The position numbers and the translations under genes are program-made. From the NCBI RefSeq assembly GCF_964199755.1, contig NC_133930.1, positions 58,867,962-58,931,961 on the forward strand: a stretch of DNA of 64,000 nucleotides, written 5' to 3'. Below, in pieces: positions 52,856 to 64,000 of this stretch. The stretch comes from Larus michahellis. Its lineage: Eukaryota; Chordata; Aves; Charadriiformes; Laridae. The notes below the pieces were generated by a model. It was not told the DNA's origin, did not search any database, and saw nothing but the letters and a program-made list of their open reading frames with translations. How positions within the stretch are numbered: the stretch's first letter is position 1; each line of letters opens with the position of its first letter.

Positions 52856-52984
52856 GTGTAACCTGCTTAGAGTCTGTTCAGAGGTGACTCCTGACACCCC
52901 GCGATGGCCTCCAGCCAGCAGAGAAGCTGCTCAGCAGGTTATTTTCCATATAGAACCATGAAGGCACTTTCCATGTGTATTGCG

Positions 52985-53700
52985 TTTACCTGGCAAGGTT
53001 TTAGTAGTGGGGAAGGGGCGCTACAGGAATGGCTTCTGTGAGAAGATGCGAGAAGCTGCCCCCATGTTGGATGGAGCCAGATCCAGTCAGCTCCAAGAAG
53101 GACTCACTGCTGACTAAAGCTGAGCCCCTCAGCAATGCTGGTGGTGCATCCATGATAACATATTTAAGAAAGGGTAAAAACCCCTGTGCAGCAGCCGTGA
53201 GGGAGGAGCAAGAAAATGTGAGATGCAGCCCCACAGACACCAAGGTCAGTGAAGAAGGAAGAGATGGCCCAGGTGCCAGCGTGGACAATCCCCTACAGCC
53301 TGTGGAGAAGAGCATGGGACCCCATGCTGGAGCAAGAGAAGCGCACGAGGAGAAAGGACCAGCAGAGACAGAGCATTATGGACTGACTGCAACGCTCATT
53401 CTCCATTCCCCTGTGCCACTCGGAGGGGATGAGGTAATAGTTAGGAGTGAAGCTAAGCCTGGGAAGAAGAGAGGTGTTTTGTTTTTATTTCTCACTAGCC
53501 TACTGTGTTATTAATTTGCAATTAATCATATTAATTTCTCCAAGTTGAGTCTGCTTTGCCCGTGGTGGTAATTGGCTAGTAATCTTCCTGTCCTTATCTC
53601 AACCCGCAAGCTTCTCATCATATTTTCTCCCCATCCTGTTGAGGAAGGGGACTGAGAACGGTTTGGTGGTCACCTGGCAGCCAGCCAAGGTCAACCCATC
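52985..53700 (+). mobile_element. Avian endogenous retrovirus-type solo LTR (degraded)
   Basis: The segment recalls a common avian LTR repeat: 'GGCTTCTGTGAGAAGATGCG' near the left, 'ATAACATATTTAAGAAAGGG' (TATA-like region) and 'TTGAGTCTGCTTTGCCCGTG' further in. It ends with the right-end block around 'CAGCCAGCCAAGGTCAACCC'. No internal viral genes flank it, so it is best read as a solo LTR. The internal tandem units usual in this repeat are mostly lost, and the expected poly(A) hexamer is degraded. A 161-codon frame inside it (53029-53514) is chance. Family name and exact ends are uncertain. Confidence 0.6.
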
Positions 53701-55600
53701 AGACCATGTTAATTCTATACCCTGCATCCTGAGTCCCATTCTCTCTTGCCTTCTCTGTGTGGTATCGGTGAGGACCAAAATGAGGACTAACTCCTCTCCA
53801 TTCATGGTGAGGAGGTGAGGTTTTTCCTAAGACTTTCGTATCTTCTAGCACCTTCAAGCAAGCCATTTCCTAAAAACACGCGTACAAAGACTCCACCAGC
53901 AGCAAAAAAACCCAAACAAAACCAACAGAAAAAACAGTAAAACCTAAAACAAACGAAAGAGTTAATGGATGTTTTCAAGGAACATTTTGAAAATAAACAG
54001 TAAAGATTTCCATCGTCCTTTCTTTTCTCATGATCCTGAATCAAATGGACAGCCTTTGTGTATTTTTGGAAGCAATTACCAGGACAGACTTAAGATCACA
54101 CACCAAAAAGAATTCATTCGCTGTGAGAAGTCCTAAATTAGATGCCAAAAAGTGCATGAACATCTTAGCCAAACAACAGTAACTCAAGTCTTGTAAGCTG
54201 TCACTAAATCAAGTCTCTTAATAGGTAAGAGCCTAGAAACATTAAAAGTGTTTTTTTCCCCCTTAACATTTGAAATGGAAATGCAATTAAATTCACTTAC
54301 TTTGCTCTTCTACTCCAGCTAAAATCAGCTCTAGCTCTATCAGGAAACAGGCCTACATAACTTGATTGCAATCATTTATGTGTAAGATTTAATTGGACTT
54401 CCTTACTTCTGTCAACATGCAGCCGTGATGCGATGCAGAACACTTATCTACTGCATGCATCTCTTCACTGACCTACCATGATTTTATTTAAGACCATATA
54501 CAGCTGCTGGCTGAGACTAGCTTTTATACTGTTCCAGAGAGAAGACAAAAATTAAAAACTTTGAAAGCAAGAGCACGCTGCAAGACATGACAGAGACTGC
54601 AATTCTTCAACAGGCTAAAACCTGAATAAGTTATCAGGCACTTTGGGTATGCAGGATATAGAACAGATAGCATCAGATATGTGAGCAGAAAACCAAAAGT
54701 CAAAGCTCACTCAGGCAAGCAGATTTAAGATTTTCCAAACTATAGATGGATAATTTAAACTCTACCAAGTTGTCCTTCCCAAGAAGGGCTCCACCTCACA
54801 TCTCAAGCACAGATACAGTGGATAGAAGGTTAAAAAAAGAACAAAGAAAAATTTAAACAGCTCGTTCTCTTGCTTCAGTGTTCACAAAGATTTCTCTCCT
54901 TAAGTTTATTATGTGTTTTTAAATATAAAACCCATTCAATTTTATTACTGGACATATCTTGCTTAAAATAAAAAATAAATAAAAATCAAGATACTTGTTT
55001 TTCTTCTAGGTCTTCAGACCTCAAGGGTATAGCATAGTAAAAGTCATGCTAATATTTTTTAATAGACAAGTTCCAGAATTCTCATCACTTTAAGTGAGTT
55101 AGTAGACATAAAGGAATTAAATTTATTGGTAACTGTGCAAACACAGTTATTATTATGGTTTTTTTCCGGGCAAGATTTTTGAGATCCTGAAGTGAAGGAA
55201 AAAATAAATAATTGCTGGCTTCAAAGAATGCATATTCATCAGATGGATTGCTCACGTTTGTACACGTACAAAAGAAACCTTAAGAGTACTAAATGCTATC
55301 AGGTTCATATTTATGATTTCTAATTAAACCAAATACCTGGTATTTAAATACATTTAAAATTTAAAGTAATTGCAAAAATTGGTTTAAAAAATTCCCCTTC
55401 CCTCTTAAGAGGAATCCTCTGTGAACAGCAGATTCTTAATCTAAACACACACAGTACAATTGATTTACAACAAGATACTGCTGGAAATTATTGTAGTTAA
55501 ATGATATTAGCCTGTACTACTCATATAATTTAAATTACAGTCAACATCTTTAACCAGAAAGACAAAACAAAATCCCCCAATCAAAATTACAGGAAGGAAA

Positions 55601-55741
55601 ATGAAGTTTATTAACTTCCAGAAAAACACTTGCTTATATAGAAGAGTTTCCTCCATTATATAAAAGGATTATTGGTTATTAGCATAATTCTTTCAACCGT
55701 ATACATTATGAATTCTCATATACTACAGGAGTTTTAATAAA
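55601..55741 (-). other. RIOK2: RIOK2 3'UTR with candidate poly(A) signal
   Basis: On the minus strand an AATAAA lies at 55607-55612, about 130 nt after the stop codon. Another lies further down at 55122-55127, so a longer 3'UTR is possible. Confidence 0.55.
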
Positions 55742-55903
55742 TTATCCCCAGAAACTAGCTGCATCCAAGCTCGACTTAATGTTCTGCATATTTTCTCGAC
55801 GTTGTTTGGTATAAACATTTGCCTCTCCTTTCTGCAGCCGACGCCTCAGAGCAGACTTTTGTTGTTTGGTCAGTTGACGTTTTATCTTCTGTTTCACCAG
55901 TTC
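55742..55903 (-). CDS. RIOK2: RIOK2 terminal coding exon
   Basis: RIOK2 is an atypical RIO-family kinase/ATPase that acts on cytoplasmic pre-40S particles in the last steps of small-subunit maturation. This exon follows a TTTGTAG acceptor and reads ELVKQKIKRQLTKQQKSALR, then RRLQKGEANVYTKQRRENMQ and NIKSSLDAASFWG, with TAA at 55742-55744. The basic, helical tail is nearly identical to the human C-terminus as I recall it, except that human has one more residue (Glu) after FWG. It is 53 codons plus stop, phase 0 at the start. Confidence 0.95.
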   Translation of the reverse strand, partial: ELVKQKIKRQLTKQQKSALRRRLQKGEANVYTKQRRENMQNIKSSLDAASFWG

Positions 55904-58900
55904 CTACAAATAAACAAACAATTCAGTCTCAGAAGTTCATGAAAATCGTGTAGTACTAAGACATGGCACAATGATACTGCATTTTCAGTACCAACGTGAA
56001 CATGCGTGATCCTAGCAGGAAGACTTCTGAACATGGAGAAGTTATTGATCTCCCAACAGTTAGTGTGAGTAAGCCCATGTCTGTGCTGTGCTGCACTAAG
56101 CTACATGTACAGGGCTGTCTTCAGGCCTCTGTTGTGCTGCACAAAGCTGCTGGCAGTAGGATAAACTAAGCCAGCTCCTGCTCAATACTGGCAATTAGGC
56201 CTCCTGTGAAGCCCTGCATTTACCTAAAAGTGCAGCAAGAAGTTCTCATGTGAACTTCAGTTCAGCTTTACTGTAGAAACGATGAATAGAGTTGCTTCCT
56301 TGTAAGAAAAATCATAAAAAGTTCAAGTGAGTTAAAGAGAGATTATAGGTTGTATAAGAGATTACAAGGTCTGCATGGTGTACTGTGTGTTTCTTAACAT
56401 TCCAGTTCAACACTAAACCCTCAGGGCTCCCAGCATCTAAAGGGGTGTGGGATTATCTATGCTACTCTCTCCTGATCATCTTAGCTCTAATAAATAGCAT
56501 TTTAAATCATACCTTATGGAGTTTAAGTGTCTTTCTTATGAGGACCAGAAAGGACTAGCACCTCTCAGTGCAAAACACGTGTTCTACAAAAATTTAAAAT
56601 CTGATAATATTCTACGCTTGAAGATTAGACAAATGTCTTTTAAAAAAAAAACAACAATAGAACATTTCACATCCAGTAGTAATTATTTAGTTTGTGTCTA
56701 TTTTTTTTTTAGCATCTTGTTTTTTTCTAAAGTTTGGATTACAAAGATCTGAGCATGATTCTAATGGAAAACAACAACTCTCTATCACAAGTGTGGCTAA
56801 AAAAGATGGGCAGTCAGGAGTGATTTACAATTCCTCCTCCAGTTTTCCCCTGTTGTGAGGCACTCTCCTATAAAGAGACTCTAAAGGACTGTCTCATGCC
56901 TCTACAGCAAAAGTACTGAAACAGCAACTATTACTTCCATAAAACTGTGGTAGTTTTATGAAATTTCATCTGTTATTTACGATCTATGTTTTCATTCTGA
57001 GTTACGCTCTCCATTATGATTACCCACAATAAAAATGAAGCCATAATTTGGTAGACTGTGGCTATGATTTTGTCATTTGGAAAATGATCCCAGCTCAAGC
57101 TGCTGCACTGATACAGAGTGCGCACTTGCACATCTTGTCTTAGAACAAAAAAAGAAAGCAAGTTATTTTCATCTAACTATTTCAGCACAACAGAATTATA
57201 TCTTCTTGGAAATACCAAAGGAGTGTCTTAGTTTTATTATAATTAATAAAGTATTAAAATAAAAAAATCCTCTTAAGGAATAAATCTGCCCTCAATAAAA
57301 GATCTGCTGATGGCCAAATAACTGGACAAGAGGAAAAATATCAATCTAATTACATTTCCTTTACATGTACACCAATTTCAGTTGCCTTGTTGTGCTTCCT
57401 TGATTGTACTATCAACTCCACTTCACTGCAGCATACGAAGCAGTAAGTTGGTAGGGAGTAAATCATGAACCAGAAAGCCTAACTTTGGCAAGTTATGCTC
57501 TTTAAGAATTGCTGTGGCTAACACAGCTAACGTAACAAAATACAAGGTAGTCAATGAACCCAATTACTCAATCCTGATTTCAGCAGCAATCCTGCAGTAC
57601 TCAGGAAACCACCTGAACAGCAGTTTCCCAAGTTATGACACATGCAGGCTGACACTCGAAATGTGGTTAGAAAACACTTGCATGTGATGTGTCCTTCTTT
57701 CCTTGGGTACTTGGTGGCACTCAGTATTTAACCATAAGCTCTTTGGAAATAAAAACTGTAGATTCTCTTTAAAAATATTCCTGAAGAAAAACTGATTAGA
57801 ACTAATTTAAACTGTTGCACTGATGTTTTTCTTTTGCAAATAAAGTATCTGTTGTTCTGTGTTTTCTATAAGCAGAACCCTGAAAGAAGGCTTCTCTACT
57901 TCTCCCACTCCAGTCTAGGACAGATAACTAGTTTATACAAAACTTGCTAGAAGAAATTTTTGGGATTACCAAAATGGGATACCAGAATTTGGGATTACCA
58001 AAATGGGATACCAGAATTACCAAAGTGGGATACCAGAAATCTTTGACATGTAATCATCATGTAAATTCCCCAAATCCTATTGCTCAACCACACCACATGG
58101 TGGAAAAACTCACTAGTCTTTTGATCATTGTAACTTCTATGTGAGTAAATACTGAGAAATGCTTTGGAGTAAAGAGATTTACATTTTATTATTTAAATTT
58201 TTGATCATTCACATCGTTTCCTCTAATGAAATTGCATTAGTGCATAAAAAGATTTGGACAAGCACAGAAAGATACCTTACTTCATGTGGAATAGTTGATG
58301 TTCCAAAATTCATGATGCTTTCTCTTTTTGACCTGGTCTCCAAGTAAAGACTGTATCTACTGCTATTACTGCCATTGTTTATATATGCCTATATGAATTC
58401 TTTTATGATTGATTTAAAAATCTGCCTATGCTTTACTATGTTTTCTCTGCCACAACCGCAGATGAATGCTAGCAGCAATAACAGGCATAAGCTCTACACA
58501 GCCCTGGGGATCTTACTGCACTGCCATTATTCTGCATTTTTAGTTTTGTAATTATTTTCATATGTTACAAATAGGTCATTATACATAACATTTCTTTAGC
58601 TCTAACACTCAAAAGTTAAAATAAGATTCAGTAAAGGGCAGAAACAATTTACTCAGCATAAAAGCATGTAAGTGAAAGCATTACGCAAGGTATGATAGAA
58701 TTTTTTGTGTCTGAATCTCTTGAAAGCTTTTCTGCTAAAGTGTTTTTATCTTTTAGAACAGAAAATTAGGTATATACATGCCATTTATATATTTTTAACA
58801 CATTTTATGTGTCTGCCGACAGAACATACATACATCCTCTAAATACTCAAAAAGGTTTCTATAGCTACATAACGATCATTGCTACCACCAAGTGGTGTAC

Positions 58901-60511
58901 AAGAATACAATTTTACAATTTCAAGTAATTTCCTTTATAGAACTTAGTAGTACTAATCTTTTTTTTTTCTTCTTTTTTTTTTTTTTAATTCTGCATACTT
59001 ACATTAGCAAACTAAAAAGAAAAGGAAAAAAAAACAGGAAAAAAAAGAAAAGATTGCAAGGACCAAAAGCTAGGGAATTCCTGGCTCTTGTTTACTTCAT
59101 ACCATAGTTTTAACCCAATCCTTTGTCTCCTTAAGAAGACACAATGCCATCCCATAGAGTAAGAACTGTGATGATGAAGATTAAAATTGTTTGATTTTTC
59201 CTTGCATGAAGTCTGGTAAAAAAAAGTCTCAGACAAGATACGAACATGCTCTTCCTTAACATTTATTTACACATGTAAATTTACTAGTTATTGGTATCTT
59301 TAAAATACTTATCTTAAAAAAAACAAATCCAAACATGAAAAAGTAAGGCAGCCATCTATTCAATGAATATCACAGCCACCCACACGCACCTTGCGTAAAA
59401 CACGGCTGCTTCAAAGAACAACTTATCACTTAACAGGACAGTAGCAAAGCCTTTGTTAGAAAAGTACTGAAGCAGTAAGTAGCAGACCGAAAAGACTGTA
59501 AACGAGGAAAATCAAGTCTAACCGAAAAAAAAAAATAAAATTGCTCTTGCTGGCACTAGAGGTTTCAGGTATATTGAAATATACTCTAATCAGGCAATAG
59601 AAATGCTTTGAAAATACACAACTGAAGAAGTACGTATTTACTTTCGGTAGCTGTTGTGAAGGAGCTGAAACTACATTAACATATTCCCCAAACTAGATTG
59701 ATTTTCAGAGCTTCTGGTCCTAACTGCAAATAAAAATGAGACTAAACATAGGTACCCATATTTACAATGGCAAGTACGTAGTCTGACCTAATTAAAAAAA
59801 TACCTCACGAATCAGCTGTGAACTGAAAGGTGTTTTTTCCTGTTTTGTATAAGAACACTTTATAACTAATAAAGAACGTAGGACTTTCTTCCCTTTAAAA
59901 TGAAAATGCACTTTTAAACATGTGACAGACGTAGCCATACTGACAACTGTATAGTCATGGGTTGAAGCAGACGACATCAAAATCTGCTGAAAATGTTCTG
60001 ATTTATATAATGCAGAAAGTCAAATAAATTAATATTGCCAAAGAAATCGCTATTGAAGTGAGTTCATGTAACGTTTCAGAAGAGTGTGAAGAAATCTCTA
60101 AGATGACAAGTGAAAAAGGCTAAATTAAATCTTGATTCAAGCACCAACTTTTAAAATAAAAACTATTAATTGTAGCTAGCAACAGAAACAAATGAACTGA
60201 TATCATGTTTGTGCATTAACATACATCAGCCTGTTACTGGCTAAATGAAGAGTTGTTAATGCTGAAGTAGGGCTTTGGTGAAAGGGCAAAGAGCAGTACA
60301 TGAAGGAAAGTGCTGGAAATCATTGTGTAAACAATTACAGAAGCATCTGTCCTGTTTTTCTGTGGGCATGGAAATGCAAGCCAGAGAGGTACATGGCAAG
60401 AGTTTTTTAAAGATAATTAATGCTAGAGAACATTTTTACAAACAGGTACTAACAACTGCGTGCAATGTAACATGCTCTAAGAGTAAACTAGGTAATAACA
60501 GTAATATTTAC
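55904..60511 (-). other. RIOK2: RIOK2 last intron
   Basis: This 4.6-kb intron is bounded on the minus strand by GTAAATATT (donor) and TTTGTAG (acceptor). It contains a 29-bp tandem repeat (57959-58038), T-runs at about 58961-58987 and AT-rich unique sequence. No further exon is seen. Confidence 0.88.
57959..58038. repeat. 29-bp tandem repeat, about 2.8 copies
   Basis: The block GGGATTACCAAAATGGGATA recurs with a 29-base period (57962 and 57991), then once more as a shortened copy lacking about seven bases (ATTACCAAAGTGGGATACC). It is a young minisatellite-like duplication in the last RIOK2 intron. Confidence 0.9.
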
Positions 60512-60608
60512 CGCCGGAATGGTTGAACAGCTCCCAACACTTCTGACTGATGTGATACTTTCAGTCCTTGCTCTGTGCTCAGCAATATGAACGACACTCT
60601 CTTCATTT
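60512..60608 (-). CDS. RIOK2: RIOK2 coding exon (second from last)
   Basis: After the TTTTAG acceptor the first base completes a Gly codon. The frame then reads NEESVVHIAEHRARTESITS and VRSVGSCSTIPA, ending in phase 0 before GTAAAT. It aligns with the human DEENV...RTRTLSIT...SCSTIPP segment as I recall it. It is a low-complexity Ser/Thr-rich linker between the acidic region and the basic tail. Confidence 0.92.
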
Positions 60609-61552
60609 CTAAAATACATAAATCAATGTTTTATTCCACTAGCAAGATAAACATCCTTTGCCTTTACGAGCATCATGTTTTAGTCATCTCTTTGAGATAT
60701 AATCTAAAAACTCACACAGAACATGCAAGTACTACAAACCATTTACATTTTAACACTAGTTGTTCAAAACAGACATTTTATCAATGGAGAATTTGTTGCA
60801 CAATAGCCACATGTATACCAAGCACATGAAATGAAGCTTCAGAACACTAGAAAAATATATTTCAGATTCTGCACAATGTTTTGACAAGTCATTTCAGTAA
60901 AAAGCAAAAGCAGATGAGGGGGAGCATGAACTTTGTATATGCGTCCAGGTGCATGGTGGGCTGGCAAAGTCAGATTTAGAATTTCATGTACAAGGGGCTA
61001 TCTGAAGGTAAGCAGGAATTTCTAAGTATGTCAGGAAAGGAACTGAAAGCTAGAAAAACAGACAATACTATATATTTGACATACATTCCAAGGAGCCTGT
61101 TCTTGCTAACTTCAGCTGAATAAGCAGCAGAATAATCTGGCTTTGAGTCAGAGCATTCAAATTACAATCTTAGTCATAAAAGTTTTTTAGAAGCAGTATC
61201 TTAATATCAAGAACTCTTTCACTACCAATATTAACTGAAATAAAGAAAAAGGGAAAAAAATTCCACAATAGAAAATAAGTTGGTCTACGCATTAAACCCA
61301 AGACCTGTTCTCTCATTAGATACAACTACGTGCTGGATAACTGATCTGTCACGCCTTACGTATGTAGTACCAATCAACAGCCTGCCTATCACAAGACCAA
61401 TAGGGACGACATTCACTGCAATGTTTTCACAATAAATTGAATTTTTAGTCTTCAATTTAAACAAGGTTAGCTGAAGACTAGTCCTTTCTGAACTACCTGA
61501 AACATTTACATTCAGTTGGGGGAGCTGCTAGACAGTAAATATGAATCTTTAC
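60609..61552 (-). other. RIOK2: RIOK2 intron
   Basis: This 944-nt intron has donor GTAAAG and acceptor TTTTAG on the minus strand. It is AT-rich, with no repeat or RNA gene recognised. Confidence 0.88.
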
Positions 61553-62086
61553 CCGTCATGCATGATGTTCTCGTTTAATGCTGACAAGTCAACTAGATCA
61601 GGGCATTTGTCTTCATTCTCTTTATCACTACAGCACCCTTCTTGACCTGTCTGATTTTCGACTTCAGCAGCATTTTTGGTTATGGTTTTGTCCTTAATAA
61701 AAACAACTGCAGAACTCCCTCCATCTTCACTTAACTTCCAAAGCATAGTTTGCCCTTCAACTTCTTCTAAGGCTGAACTCAACTTTGACATATTCAGCCT
61801 TTGTGTATTTTCACTACTTTCAGTTGTGTCAGCCTCTTCATTGGTACACGTAAAGTTGTTAGAGGTTCTGCTTTCAGAGAAATCACCCATTTCATACATG
61901 AAGTCTGCATTGTTTTCTTTATCTTTTGTGAAGAAGTTGAGTTTATTTTCAGCATCTTCTACAAATTCTGATTCTGTTGTATTATCATCCTCATCAGAAC
62001 CCGGTGGGTAAAGCAGTTCACCATCTTCCTCCATTTCTTTTGCGTAGCCGCTGGCAGCAATCTCTCTATCAAGAGAGCACTCTCTC
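61553..62086 (-). CDS. RIOK2: RIOK2 large acidic coding exon
   Basis: This 534-nt exon starts after TTTTATAG by completing an Arg codon and reads RECSLDREIAASGYAKEMEE, then about 150 residues rich in Asp, Glu, Ser and Asn. It ends DLSALNENIMHDG before GTAAAG. The first 20 residues match the human segment [20 protein letters not shown] in pattern. The middle is a disordered acidic insert that diverges quickly between vertebrates, and only motifs such as SALEEVEGQ and DKCPDLVDLSALN are alignable. The frame is open throughout and in phase with both neighbours, so it is a real exon despite the low conservation. In human this region carries phosphorylation sites and the export signal of the protein, which I cannot map exactly here. 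Confidence 0.92.

Positions 62087-64000
<1,914 letters not shown>

Larger units (their letters stand above)
30401..55600. other. Intergenic region between MINAR2 and RIOK2
   Basis: These 25 kb hold no exon of a gene I recognise on either strand. In particular I looked on the minus strand for LIX1, the human neighbour of RIOK2, and saw none. Contents are: a CpG island (31915-32340), a polypyrimidine tract (34589-34682), an alternating purine-pyrimidine tract (37746-37832), and a GC-rich stop-poor stretch (38065-38440). Then come two hairpins (43180-43315), two CR1 fragments (47095-47888 minus, 52060-52855 plus) and a retroviral LTR (about 52985-53700). The rest is AT-rich unique sequence with short chance ORFs. 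Confidence 0.7.

Noticed and set aside
53029-53514. 161-codon forward frame
   Set aside because: It lies within the retroviral-type LTR, is low in similarity to any known protein and reflects stop-poor LTR sequence.
30401-55600. Possible LIX1 gene downstream of RIOK2 on the minus strand
   Set aside because: Expected from human gene order, but none of the minus-strand frames resembles LIX1 and no exon series with matching splice phases was seen.
57944-58144. Direct repeats that could suggest a CRISPR-like array
   Set aside because: The units are contiguous with no spacers, the host is a vertebrate and only about 2.8 copies exist. It is a tandem duplication in an intron.

Overview
This is a vertebrate nuclear window, almost certainly from a bird. 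It is AT-rich and intron-rich with GT-AG introns, and it holds several CR1 LINE fragments ending in the typical ATTCTRTG octamer repeats, plus one avian-type retroviral LTR. There are no bacterial or phage genes, no CRISPR array and no operons. Three protein-coding genes can be read exon by exon. All are identified from protein resemblance recalled from knowledge; no database search was run.

Layout. Positions 1-14671 (+) hold the 3' end of ADAMTS19: a long intron, one exon for the last thrombospondin repeat, and the final exon with the PLAC domain and stop. Its 3'UTR runs to about 15.77 kb. A repeat-rich gap follows, with an old CR1 at 17.9-19.8 kb. MINAR2 (+) is complete in three coding exons at 21542-30051 and encodes 196 aa ending in a membrane anchor. 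Positions 30.4-55.6 kb are intergenic. This gap contains an orphan CpG island at 31.9-32.3 kb, two CR1 fragments in opposite orientation, an LTR and several simple repeats. Positions 55742-63679 (-) hold the last five coding exons of RIOK2, from the kinase catalytic loop to the stop. The upstream RIOK2 exons lie beyond the right edge.

The three genes do not form a pathway. ADAMTS19 is a secreted metalloprotease, MINAR2 a small tail-anchored membrane protein linked to hearing, and RIOK2 an atypical kinase of 40S ribosome maturation. ADAMTS19 next to MINAR2 in the same orientation matches human 5q23. RIOK2 directly beyond MINAR2 does not match human, where LIX1 lies downstream of RIOK2 at 5q15. 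This suggests a lineage rearrangement, and bird chromosome Z is plausible.

The most striking unexplained item is the orphan CpG island. It has a canonical G-quadruplex/Sp1-like block followed by six tandem 10-nt units resembling E2F sites, and no recognised gene beside it. Others are a perfect 36-bp palindrome at 1737-1772, a GC-rich block inside MINAR2 intron 1, and two strong hairpins at 43.2-43.3 kb. I did not find a convincing new biological system.
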